Of a stretch of DNA of 64,000 nt, positions 43,986 through 55,438 are shown in pieces. The translations under genes were made by a program, and so were the position numbers. This DNA comes from Gautieria morchelliformis (lineage: Eukaryota > Basidiomycota > Agaricomycetes > Gomphales > Gomphaceae): the NCBI GenBank assembly GCA_015179125.1, contig WHVA01000192.1, positions 1 through 64,000 of the forward strand, in the 5' to 3' direction. The notes below the pieces were generated by a model. The model was not told the DNA's origin and ran no database searches. It saw only the letters and a program-made list of their open reading frames with translations. Numbering within the stretch: the first letter of the stretch is position 1; each line of letters begins with the position of its first letter.

Positions 43986-46112
43986 CTAGACAACCTCCTC
44001 ATTCAGGAGGTTGTCTAGTTCAATGTCACAGTCGCTGTCTAAATCTAGATCAATAGAACCATCACCGGACCCAGCCGCCGTTTTTCTGTCACCGAGGAGA
44101 TCAAACTCGAGTGAGGACATGGGTGCCAGATCCCGAATGAGTAAGTCGTTTGGTAGAGCACATTTGATTACCTGCAGGGCCTCCACTACATCACCTTTCA
44201 AGCGGTTATGCCGCTTGCTGATCATGATACCCGAGCTGGAGAATGCACGTTCACTCGACACTGAGGAGGCCATGATTGGAAGGTAATCATATGCCAGCGA
44301 GGCCCAAATAGGGAAAAGGCGTTCATGGCACTAGGTTTGCATCAGCGATCTCATCTAATCAATGAATATATATAAGGCTTACCCCCCACCACTCAATTAG
44401 CCCCATCCCATCAGGTATTGGCTCCACTGGTCCAATGTACCCTTGGTATGCCTGGAGCCAGGGGCTTTCGCTGTCTGACATGTCACTGGAGAAGCTGGAT
44501 GCAGGCACCAAGCGAGCCGGCGCGTCTTCTTCTTCATCACCACTCAGTGCGCCCAGTAGATCCTGGAACCAACGTTTCTTCAGGTTAGGAATTGCATCGG
44601 ATGGTTTGGGTGTAGCCCTTGATGCATCCCAACGCTCCTTGAACTGCAGGACCAGTGAGTGGAATAATAGACCAAACAATAGGTGACTCACAATAACTGT
44701 GACCGTTTGTGTCACCCTGTCCACCAGTTCATTTCCCCAGTGTTTTTCAAAATGTGTCATTTTTTGTTCAGGGTGAAGCACTGCCATACAATGTGTTAGT
44801 ATGCAGGGACTATTTGTATATATGCTACTGACCCATAGCCATTATATACGCTTGTGATTCATCTGTTCTGTTATAGTATTGGGCGAGTTTATTGATGCCG
44901 GCAGTAAGTGGTCTGTGGAATTCGTTGTATCCAGACCGTGCAATGAGGTGGCTTGACCACGCCGTATGGAGACCTTCTAACCCTGGGATTGCAAGGTACA
45001 GCGTAGGATACTGTTCAGCTGAGAACTCATGCTGCGCGGCGTCAGCAAACTGATACAGGGGAGATGCTTAGAAATGACTTAGTTACATAGCCAGGACAAA
45101 CTTACCCGAAGGAGCTGTATAAAGGCCTTCACCAAGTCCCATTCTCCTGGGGTAAGTGACAGCTTCATGAGTTTCAGGGACTTCGTGCGATCCTTCTCGA
45201 GGTGTGCGATTTCGAGCATGAACTGGTTGACATGCTACAGGGTCACATTTGTACATATGGATATATACTGGTAGTGAGTACACACCTCTTTGTTGCGATA
45301 TGCTCTGTCGAGCATGATATGCGTGGATGACCAGCGTACAACCATGTCGAGTAAAAGGGTGGTCGGCTACTCGACCTGGTTTTGGACCTGGAGCATATGA
45401 TATACTTCCTTGCGTTTGGCTGAAGACCGTTTCTGCTTACAGGAATGGTTGTTAGAATGTACCCATGGACAGTCTGCAATCGGTGTACATACCTTGACAC
45501 AAATCGCACGGATAAGTCCAACAGCATCTCATTTCAATGCCTCGGTGTCTGGGATGTGATCGTCGGGCTTATCCGCATTGTAATGCGGGGAGTGTGAGTG
45601 CGCGGCAAGAAGGGCTTGCGTTGCAAGATTGATGAAGTGTGCGAGACAGCTATAACCAATAGTTAAATGTAAATAACTTGTTGAAAAGAAAAGCACATAC
45701 CGGATGCGTCGTTCTACTGGGCAGAACGATTGTCCTGTGCGCTCCTTGATGCATCGGGCCAACTCCTCCATCATTGTGGTATTATTAGAGGCGTTATCAC
45801 AGGTCACCCACCCGATCTAAAGGAATAGGCTGTCGGTTAGAGAGAGTGTAATGGCATGGAACATACCTTATGGACAGCCCCAACACGGTCTAAGACTTTG
45901 AACAGGACTTGACCAAGCCGCTTACCTGAATGGCTGCCATTGACACGTACAAAACCAACAAGAGAATTCTGGAGACTCATTATACCTCCCAAATCCTTTT
46001 CAACCCAGTGACAGGTGATGGCAAAATACCCATCGACATTCGAGGCCTGCCATGCGTCACATGTGCAGGAGATCAAACCTCGAATATCGGTGCCCTGGTC
46101 CGCGAGTTGTAG
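43986..46112 (-). pseudogene. hAT transposase, C-terminal two thirds
   Basis: Minus-strand exons of a hAT-superfamily (Ac-like) transposase. The order is LISCTCDAWQASNVDGYFAI (46080), VTCDNASNNTTMMEEL and CLAHFINLATQALL (45529-45807), a middle part (44359-44787), and the C-terminal dimerisation block ASSVSSERAFSSSGIMISKR(HNRLKGD) at 43986-44273. Introns are plausible between blocks. The N-terminal part is cut off at 46118, where a solo LTR (L2) is inserted. A matching N-terminal half lies at 62895-63549. The gene cannot be functional as it stands. Confidence 0.75.
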
Positions 46113-46117
46113 TTACG

Positions 46118-47706
46118 TGTCAAGATTGGATTTTGGGCGTTAATATCGCATGTTAGTGGCGAATGCCCGAATAGCGTGTGCGATCTAGTGAATCACCCAG
46201 CGAACAGTACCGAAGAGGTAAGGGTTAAGAAGTAAGAGGGGTACTCGAAAGGAATTCGCCCTGATCTACAGTCATAGTGAAATAGCCCGTGGCACTTGAT
46301 GATGTAACATGCAAGGTGTCACGGAAAGGTTGTCTAAGTAGCGACAATCCCTTCGCCGGAGAAGGCACTCCTTCGGAGCCCTTCGCTGACAACACAGAAA
46401 ATAACTCGAAGGCTAAGGTAAGGAAGATGAAGTATGAGAACTCACCAGTGATGCCTAAGTCCTCTTCTGGTCGAAGATAGAAATCTACAGGAGAAGGTTC
46501 GAGACGATGATCACAGCGAGGTCAAGTTTGCACAAGATGGACGTATGATAATTAAACTGGAGAATATACATGCGAATGTAAACTACTTATACCGAATGCT
46601 CATATGGTGCTAGCGAATAGGAAAGAGGCCATCTGGAGTCAGGGTTGGATAGGGGTGTGCGGTCAGGATACATAATAGATGAAATAGACATACAATAGAA
46701 TAGAAGAGGGGTGCAAACATGAAACAATGGAGAGGAAAGAGGGTGAAGGCCCTATGTACGAAAACACGCCTTGGGACCTGCATATACACCACCCTGCACG
46801 GACTCTTCGTCTGCTGGGTTGATCCCACATGACCTACGGGTAGGATGCCCCACAAATGCATTCTGGCCATAGGAACACCCAAAGGGGGTTGAGTTGAGAA
46901 GATGATGGGACCAGTGATGAACCATCAATCGGGGTAAAGGATGTTGATCGTGTTTGATGGCGTGCCTGCTGGCGAGTGATGCGAGTAGCGAATGGTCATA
47001 TGGCGAATGTGGTGAATAGCGAATGGAGTGAGGAGTGAATGGAGTGAAGACGAGCGAACATGGAAGAGTGGTGAAAGGGAAAACAGGGATAGCTGGGTAC
47101 AAGAAATAAATGAGTCATGACAGCCTGCACCTCCTTGCAATTCATGATAGGACCAATGATGAACCATCAATCCAGGTAAAGGATGTCGATCGTGTTTGAT
47201 GGCATGGCTACTGGCAAATGATGCAAGTAGCGAATGGTCATTTGGTGAATGTGGCGAATAGTGATGGAGCAAAGAGTGAAAGGAGCGAAGCCGAGCGAAC
47301 ATGGAAGAGTGGTGAAAGGGAAAATAGGGATAGCTGGATACAAGAAATGAATGGGTCATGACAACTGTATAGTGAAAACTTCAGTGAAGCTAATTCATCC
47401 TGCCCTGCAGTGGTACGAGTCCCATTGAGTCCAACCTGCACGGAGGCTGCAACTGACACTATCCGAATGCATCCTGAGCATGTGGTTCTGTCATGGAGTG
47501 GGATTTTAACAGATGATGGGTTCTATGATGGATGATGGCCCCAACACCTGGCGTCCTGGCAGGAATAATGCGAATAGCGAATGCGAAAGCAGTATGGCGA
47601 TGAATATTTTGGCAAGATATTTGCTGGTTCGGGAAGTTGTTTGCTGGTTCAGGAGGTCATTCGCTGTGTGTTGAGGGATGATTCACAGAATAAATGAGTC
47701 ATGACA
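46118..47706. mobile_element. Solo LTR, copy L2 (1589 bp, inverse of L1)
   Basis: Same family as L1 in the opposite orientation: TGTCAAGATTGG at the left, GTCATGACA at the right. The target duplication is a perfect TTACG (46113-46117 and 47707-47711). Internal GTCATGACA ends at 47122 and 47363 show that the terminal module is present three times. An ATG-less ORF of about 64 codons lies at 46289-46480. Confidence 0.88.
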
Positions 47707-47945
47707 TTACGTGTGAGGACATGTTACATGTGGGGACACGCTACCTGTGGGGACACGTTACATGTGAGGACATGTTACATGTGAGGACATGTTACATGTG
47801 AGGACACGTTATGTGTGGGACATGTTATGTGTAGGACATGTTATGTGTGGGGAGTTACTGGCTGTCTATTGCCTTGGCAGGCTAGCTAGCTATCTATTGC
47901 TTGGCTTGGCTGGCTGTCTATTGGCTTGGCTGGCTTTCTATTGGT
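47707..47945. repeat. Minisatellite tracts
   Basis: About eight degenerate copies of an 18-bp unit GAGGACATGTTACATGTG at 47712-47850. About four copies of a GGCTGTCTATTGGCTTGGCT-like unit follow at 47867-47945. No coding sequence. Confidence 0.75.
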
Positions 47946-48059
47946 AGGAAACATCTCTTTTTTAATGCATTGCCATGTATTTTATTTTATTTGTGTTTGT
48001 AATTTTATTGGTTCCTTCTTTTTTCATCATATTGTATTGTCACATATGTGCTTTATATT

Positions 48060-48715
48060 TTGTGATTTTTTTTTCGCAAATAGATATAAATAAAACCCTG
48101 AGACTGCTGAAAAAAAAGTATTTTGATATATATATTTTACAGTTTTTTTTTGAAAATAGGCATCAATAAGTTTCTTCTAAAATTAATGGCAATAGGTTCT
48201 GCTTTTAAATGTGGTTTGTTTTGTTGTTTTATTTACTGTAAAGCCGCTCACCAGGCACTCCTCTCTGGCTATACTGGTGGCTGGCTTACTATGGCTTTGG
48301 CTCTGGGTTTCTCTGTCAGTCTCTGGGCTTCTCTGGCTTTGGCTGGGCATTAATAACAGCTTCTGCTTCAATGTACTGTACTTTTTTGTCATTTTTTCGC
48401 AGATAGATGTCAATAAATTATCCTGACTTTGTGAAAATTGACACCAGTTCCAGCTTAAATGTACAGTGCATTTTTTTTGACATTTTTCGAAAAATAGATA
48501 ATATTGACTCTGCTAAAATTAATAACAACTTCAGCTTAAATGTACTGGACATTTGTTTGGACATTTTTCAAAAAATAGATAATCCTGACTTTGGTAAAAT
48601 TAATGACAGCAGCTGCTTAAATATGGCTTCCTTGACTATTTTATTTATGTCTGCATATGTCACAAAATAGATATTGATACATGTCCCTGAGTTTGCTAAA
48701 AGTTATTGATAAGTA
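48060..48715. repeat. Degenerate satellite, about 85-95 bp monomer
   Basis: Recurring block AAATAGATxxxAATAA, then CTGACTTTG, TAAAATTAATGACA, CAGCTTAAATGTAC and TTTTTTGACATTTTT. Copies begin near 48075, 48155, 48400, 48490, 48572 and 48660. An unrelated GGCTTTGGCTCT-rich piece (48240-48360) interrupts the series. The tract is A/T-rich and lies between LTR L2 and the LINE tail. Confidence 0.65.
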
Positions 48716-48721
48716 ATATTG

Positions 48722-48842
48722 GGACATGCTATGCATGCTATACTTGAGGGGCATGCTACACACACTATGCATGGGGACAAGCATGCTATGCATGGGGACA
48801 CACACGCTATGTATGGGCACATGCACGCTATGCATGGGGTAC
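48722..48842. repeat. Short tandem repeat, CATGCTATGCATGGGGACA type
   Basis: About six imperfect units around GCTATGCATGGGGACA in 120 bp. They produce Cys/Met-rich artefactual ORFs in several frames. Confidence 0.7.
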
Positions 48843-51105
48843 CATTCAATGGTGTGGGGACGCCCTGTTGTCCGACTAAGTTTTGCCCTTCATCCTCCAT
48901 ACATAGCCATGCACAGAGCTTCAATCATCGAAGCTCCGACCGTAACCGTCTACCTTTTAACTCTTTAATCGTCAGTGCCTTTTGCACAGGTTTGCGCGAT
49001 CCTGGTTTGGTATACGTGCACTTGGCCATGTTTGCGGGGGTTTGGTCACGTTTCAGAATGCTCACCTTGAAGTCAGAAATGAGGCTTTACTTCTTTGTGA
49101 TAAAAACTAATTAAAAAAGAGGTCGGCGCATGGAAGAGCAAACACCACACGACCGTGTTTTTATTTTTATTTATATCCATTTATATCCATTAAGCTGTGG
49201 CTCATGCAGGATAATACAACGCGTGTAGCTACTGATAGTCCGTTGCAAAGATGACGAAACATATGCCCTAAGGCGGGGGGGTCCCAAGCTGGACTAACTC
49301 CCCTATGAAGAATTAAGAGCTGTAGTGTAGTATAAGTTAGCTTAATAAGGGGTGCGGGCATGTCCCGTAACACAGTCGAAAGAGTCCTTGTCGAGTTATT
49401 CTAAGTACGAAAGAGACCGTGTTTCACAAAGTGAGAAAGAGGGGAGCAGGAGGGCGCGGTGGGGCCTGTGCGTGGGGTGGGTGATGCAGTTTAAGCAGGG
49501 CGTGGGCAGTCAGTGGGGAGGACTTGTGAGCGTGTGTGCCGGTGTGGCAAGTGGGGCGATGAGCGATGCAGGCAGTCGCATCGGGGTGGGCATGGGGCAT
49601 GGGCATGGGTGCAATGGAGGTTCTCCTACTGGGCACTATGGGATCTGTTGGGGAGAAGGGTCAGTAGCGGGCGGGTGCTCATTGAGTGATGTGATGGCTG
49701 TGGGGGAAGAAGTTAGTCATGAGGTGGGGTCGAGGCGAGGTGGGGGGGAGTTGGGTGGAATCGCCTGGTGGCGTTCACATAATCTAGCATGTAATTGATG
49801 CACTCAGGGTTGGATAGGAGCTTAGAGAGGTCCAGCGCATCTCTTCTCAGCGCGTTGATCAGGGGTTGTCGATGTTTAGCGTGTGCTAGGCAGGATAGCA
49901 GGTAATGGCGGACTGACTCCTCTTTCTGGTTGCATGACAGGCATAGCGGGGAGCCGACTTGCCCCATCTTGTATAGATGCCGCTGCAGCTGTACATGTCC
50001 GGTTCTGAGCTGGATCAGGATGGTGGATTGCCTGTGCGGCAGTTCCGCTGCTATCTTACGAAAGCCTGCTGAGGGTGCCCTGGGGTCGACCACATGGAGC
50101 TTTGCGAACCTTGGGGAGGCTGTAAATGAGAGCTGGGCCTCGTTCTTCAACATCTTGTTATGTGCTGTCTTGAGTGCGGTTTTGCTGTCTGGCAGTGGCG
50201 AGCGCAGTAGGGGGGGAAGGGAGCGTGCCGGGCTGCTGCAACCCTCTGCGGACTGTTTCACCATTCTATCCGCCATCTCATTGCCTCTTATACCCTTGTG
50301 ACCTGTATCCAGTACACCTCTAGCGGTACGTTTCGGTGCTTCTGGGCAATGTCAAACATCTGTGCAAGGAAGTGGTCTGCAATGTAATGCGCAGGCGCTT
50401 TTGAAGTTGCTGAGAGCTTTGACTGCCGCCTGGTTGTCGATGGCTATGGCAGCGTCCTCTATAAAGTCATATTCCTGTATTATTGCTGCAGCGAGAATTA
50501 ACCCTACTAGCTCGGCCTCGTACACTGTATGCTGGGTGTCCAAGCCCAGGTGGTACTAGAGAGACCTGCATTGGGTCCCATTTATATACAGTACTGCTGC
50601 TGCGCCAACCCCTCCCTCGAGGCTGGACCCATCTGCATATAGCTTGAACATATAGGTGTTGGCCTTGTCATGCGTGATGGCTTCCTCCTCGCTCTGTGCT
50701 ACTGCTGCTGTCCTCATTGGGGGTTGCCATGTCGGTGCATGTCGTACCGGCTGAGTGAGTTCCACTGTGCCCGGTTGCAGGTCGTGTGCATGGATCAGTT
50801 CATGGAGAGGGGATCTATGCTTCTTGATATATCCTGCCACCTTCCTGACTCGTCGGTGCAGTGGATGATTGGGGGGTAGTGAGAGCAGGCGTAGCGCTGC
50901 ATTGTGGGTGTGCGTGTCCAGCCAGTCTTAGTCTGGCAGGAAGCAGGTCGACGTGCACATCTAACACGTCAGTAGCAGTATAGCATAGTGCTCCAGTTAT
51001 GTAGAGCGATGCTGTTCTTTGCACTCGTGCTATCTTACTTACCACTTCCACAGACCCTCTAGCCTTCTTATCGCCTATTCCCTTCCTGACCGGTGTGTAC
51101 CATAC

Positions 51106-51542
51106 TGTTGGGTGCATTCATGCTCCTGCACCAAAATCAAGCATAATATATTCGATTTATTGTATGGTGTTTCAATCTCTTCTCACATTGTTCTTGTACC
51201 ATGCATTCACTTCTCTGATTATTTTCGAAATTTTCCAGTCACTCCCTACCTCTCCATTGCATTTTGTTATCTCTATTTTCACAAGCGGCTGCACCCAGCG
51301 GAGTTTGAAATGACTTACGACGCGCGAGCTCTTGAGCGCTAAAGGGCCGGGTGCACGTATATGCCTTTTGAGACAGGATAGTGCTCCTCTCTCAGTGACA
51401 ATAAATTCACTGAGAGAGGCGAGTAGTATTCTTTATATTTTCATAGCATGTTGACTGAAAATCATGTAGTGAATTTGATTCTAGGTATTGTATTAATATA
51501 ACAGTGACAATAAATTCACTGAGAGAGTGAATTTGATTCTAG
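51106..51542 (+). repeat. Hairpin repeat family R, copy R1
   Basis: Shares TGTTGGGTGCATT...CTCCTGCACCAAAATC and most of 430 bp with 57337-57778. It lies inside LINE ORF2: the LINE frame resumes on each side (RALRKLE on one, TVWYTPVRKG on the other). It ends TTCACTGAGAGAGTGAA (a hairpin) followed by seven bases and CTAG. No target duplication is obvious and it has no coding capacity. Confidence 0.65.
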
Positions 51543-52585
51543 CTTTCTAAGAGCTCTACCGAACCTTCCCTGCCATAACCCCGAGTTGCTAACACATACA
51601 TCCGCAGTATACAGCATTTTGGGGACAGCGATGCTGAGGTACAGTTGGTGCATGTTGCGGAACGACATTCCTCTGGTCAGTTTGGACAGTCGCCGGAATT
51701 GCATAACCCAATCCATTCCTCTGGCTGCAGCATGGGCTGCTTGTTCCCTGAAGCGCAGTTCTTGGTCGAGTATGACCCCTAGTAGCTTATGGGAGGGTGT
51801 TGGTGCAATGGCAGTGCCGTTGATGTCCATAGGCTGCCTTTGCACTGGTCGTGTTTTGCCAGTGCAGGTGGGGTCCTTCTCCCGTTTCCTGGTGAAGTCG
51901 ATCACTTGCATTTTCTTGAGCTCAAACTGCAAGTTGTGAGTTTGTGACCAGTCATACGCACCCACTCTCTGTTCATCATGCATGCAAGCTTCGCATGCGT
52001 CTGGTGGAAATCAGCCCCTGCAGCTAGGAATGTCACATCGTCTATGAATGCTGGCACGAGTTCACCTTGGTCCTTCTTCACCACTTCTATTAGACTTACA
52101 TTATAGAAATGATAGAGGATTACTGATACAGGATCCCCCTGGTCACATCCGTTGTCGATATCGAGTAACTCTGAGAGGAAATCATCGAATTGGATGCGGG
52201 TCTGCCATCCCCGCAGCCTGTTTCCTACCCAATCTGTGTATTGGTGGGGTATACCTTTCTTCTGCATGTTGTGTATTAATGTGTCCACTGCAACGCTTGG
52301 GAATGCGCCCTTAACATCCAGAAATAGGGCCGAGACTACCTCCCCTCTCCTCCAGTGCTCCTTGATAAAGTCTACCGTGAGGTGAAGTGCGTCCGTGGTG
52401 CTTCTCCCTGGCCCCCTCCGAAATTGGTGTCAGGTAGTAGATGTTGGGCCTTGGCATAGTATGATAGCATCTCAGCCATGCAGCCTGAAAGTGGTTTGGC
52501 TAGTGCTTCCATAAGGGTGATTGAACGGTAGGCCTTGGCCACTGTGTAGTCTGCTTTGCCCGGCTTTCGGAGCATGGCAACCGTC

Positions 52586-53859
52586 TGTCATGACACGTTT
52601 ATTTCTCATATTCAGGTGCTCTGTCCTACCATTTGTCACTCCATCTCCGTGTTTGTTCCGATCGCCATTGTCATGTTCGGCAACCAATTCTCGCTGTTTG
52701 CAACAATGACCATGGTTATGCCGTCAACAAGCGATCGACGTCTTCGGACTAACTTAGCAGTCATTGTTGGGCCTATCACCTCCTCTGCTCGGCCCTCTTC
52801 CGATGGTGTTCTGACAATCGGATTGTCATGACCTATGTATTTCCTGAACCTTGTTACCCCCATTCCCTCGTTTGCTACTCCTCCTCCGTGTTCGCTCGGC
52901 TTCGCCCCTCCCTTCGACCACGCCTCCTCTATGTTCTCTCCGTTCACCCTTCGCCGCATTTCGCCGAACCGCTATTCGCTGCTCGCACATTTCGCCAACA
53001 AGGCACGCCATCAAATACGATCGATACCATTTACCCGGCGTAATGATTCATCACTAACCCCATCATCTTCTTAAATCCAACCCCTTTGGGTTTTCGTATG
53101 GCCAAAGTATGTTCGCGGAGCGTTCCTTCCGTAGGTCGTGTGGGATCGACCCAGTGGACGAAGAGTCCGTGCAGGGTGACATGTATGCGGGTCCCAAGAC
53201 ATGGTTTCGTACATAAGTACCTTCGCCACCTTTACTCTCCGTCGTTTCATGTTCGCACCCCTCCCTCACTCTATTGTATGTCTATTCCATCTCCTTAGTA
53301 TCATGACTCCGCACCCCTATCCAACCCTGACTCATGACGGCCTCTTTCCTATTCGCTGATACCGTACGAGCATTAGATATAAGTAGTTTACATTCGCATG
53401 TATATTCCCCAGTTCAATTATCATACGTCGTCCATCTTGTGCAAACTTGACCTCGCTGTGATCATAGTCTCAAGCCTCCCCTTGAAGATTTCTATCTTCA
53501 ACCACCCAAGGACTTAGGCATCACTGGTGAGTTCTCATACTTCATCTTCATTACCTTAGCCTTCGAACCATTTTCTGTGCTGTTGGCGAAGGGCTCCGAC
53601 GGAGCACCTTCGCCAGCGAAGGGATTGTCAAGACTTAGACAGCCCTTCCGTGAGACCTTGCACGTTACATTGTCAAGAGTCACGGGCTATTTCGCTACGA
53701 CTGTAGATAGGGTGAGCCCCGTTTTAGCAAACCCTCTTATCTTGTGAACATTCATTGGTTCACCTATTCGCCGAACGGCATACTTATTCGCACAAGTTAA
53801 TCGGGCATTCACTGTGTTCACTAATACATGATATTAACGCTTGAAAACCAATCTTGACA
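52586..53859. mobile_element. Solo LTR, copy L3 (1274 bp)
   Basis: Same orientation and length as L1: TGTCATGAC...CTTGACA with target duplication CCGTC (52581-52585 and 53860-53864). It interrupts LINE ORF2 at the codon after WKTT; the RT frame resumes TVAMLRKPGK. An internal TGTCATGAC at 52824 marks the second terminal module. L1 and L3 being equal in length points to a common young subfamily. Confidence 0.9.
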
Positions 53860-55438
53860 CCGTCGTGGTTTTCCATTACTGCAGGTATGTATTGAGTTGG
53901 AAGACAGCCCTGTAGATGCAGCCCAAGTAGGGGGCCAATATGTCTGCACAGTGTGTTAACACTGAGTTCGATAGGCCAGACGGTCCTGGTGCCTTGTAGG
54001 GGGCCATTCTTCCTATGACTCTCAGTATTTGTTGTTCAGTAATTGGGACGTGACGTATTCGAATGCCGGTGCTGGGTACTGTGCTTCTTCATGGTGCCCG
54101 GGTCTGACCCCTTGGGATGGGAAGAAAGACTTGAAGAGCAGCTTGCTTTATCCTTGTTGTCTGTGATTGTCCCTTCCTGGCCTGTGTCCGTCGTGACCCT
54201 GAGTGGCGGGATTCTTGTGTGATCTCCATCTGATGAGGGCCCTGAGACTAGATGGCTTGCCATCCATATGGTTTTCTCATCAGCGTTTTCCAGCCAATCC
54301 ACCCAGAATTCTTGCTTCATCGTCCTAATTAGGTCGGTGTATTCATTCGGCAAGTTGTGGTATTGCTGATGAACAGGGTGCAGCGGGTCATTGTGTGCAT
54401 GACTTGCATGCCTCGTCGCTGCCCTCATTTTAGATCTTGCTTGGCTGAGGCCCTTCGTCCACCACCTTTTGGAGTATGGGGAGGGCCTGGAATATGGCAC
54501 TAGGGCCACTACCGCTGTGTTGATGGCGGTATTAAGCTGTGTGAGCCACTCCTCGAGTTCTTCAGTGCTGCTGATGTCGACCAGGGCTGGGTGTAACTCT
54601 AGTTGCTGCTGCATGAGGTTGCGGAACATTGGCCAGTCTACTTTTCGCCAATTCCGTCTCGGTGGCTCATCCGCTTTGGGTACAGATATGTTGATAGTGC
54701 TGGAGATGGGGAAATGGTTTGTGCAAGGGGGCTGTAGATCAGGGAAGGTGCTGCATTGTGTGAAGAGGTCATGTAGCGATGATGTGCAGAAAACATTATA
54801 TGGCTGAGTGAGATTCTTGGTGCGGGTTGTGCAGAGAGTTGGGATGTCTTTTGGGAGCACCATGAGTAGCTCATGCTGCGCTAGCAGCTCCAGCAATATC
54901 TGTGCTGCGTCCAGGTTGGCTGCAGTGAATAGATGTGAATTACACTCTTCGTCCCAGAGCGGGTGGTGCCGGTTGAAATCCCCCATCCACAGCATGTGCG
55001 CCGTGTCAATCGCTCTCTCCCCTTGCCGGTCACCTTGTATCGTGTCATGAATTTGCTGCAACGCATGTGAATGGGTGCTGTCAACATATACATTGAATAA
55101 AGTTATTGTTCCTAGGTTAGTGTGTATGAGCATAGCTACTATGTCCTGAGATGCGACATTAATCTGTTGCCACATGCTGGAGTGGAGCCGCCTGCTGACG
55201 AAGGTGGCCGCTCGGGTTTTTTTGGGGTTGTCTCTGTGCGCTGTGGGGGTTAGCAAATACCACCTGTGGTTGATACGTATATTGCCTAGGAAGTCGAAGT
55301 ATGGTTCTTGTTTTATGATAAGGTTGTATTCGTTGGGATCAATTGAGTTAATTAGGTCTTGCTGCACCACGTCGGATTTATTGAGATTTTGCTGCCAGAT
55401 TTTCAATGTTGTGTTATGCAGTTGTGTCGTATTACTCA

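Noticed and set aside
47707..48842. CRISPR-like or regulatory array of spaced repeats
   Set aside because: Repeats are degenerate, adjacent and without unique spacers, and the genome is fungal. They are ordinary minisatellites.
51106..51542. Helitron 3' end (hairpin followed by CTAG)
   Set aside because: The 3' layout fits, but the 5' end is TGTTGGG rather than TC and the flanks are not A and T. Kept only as an unclassified hairpin repeat.
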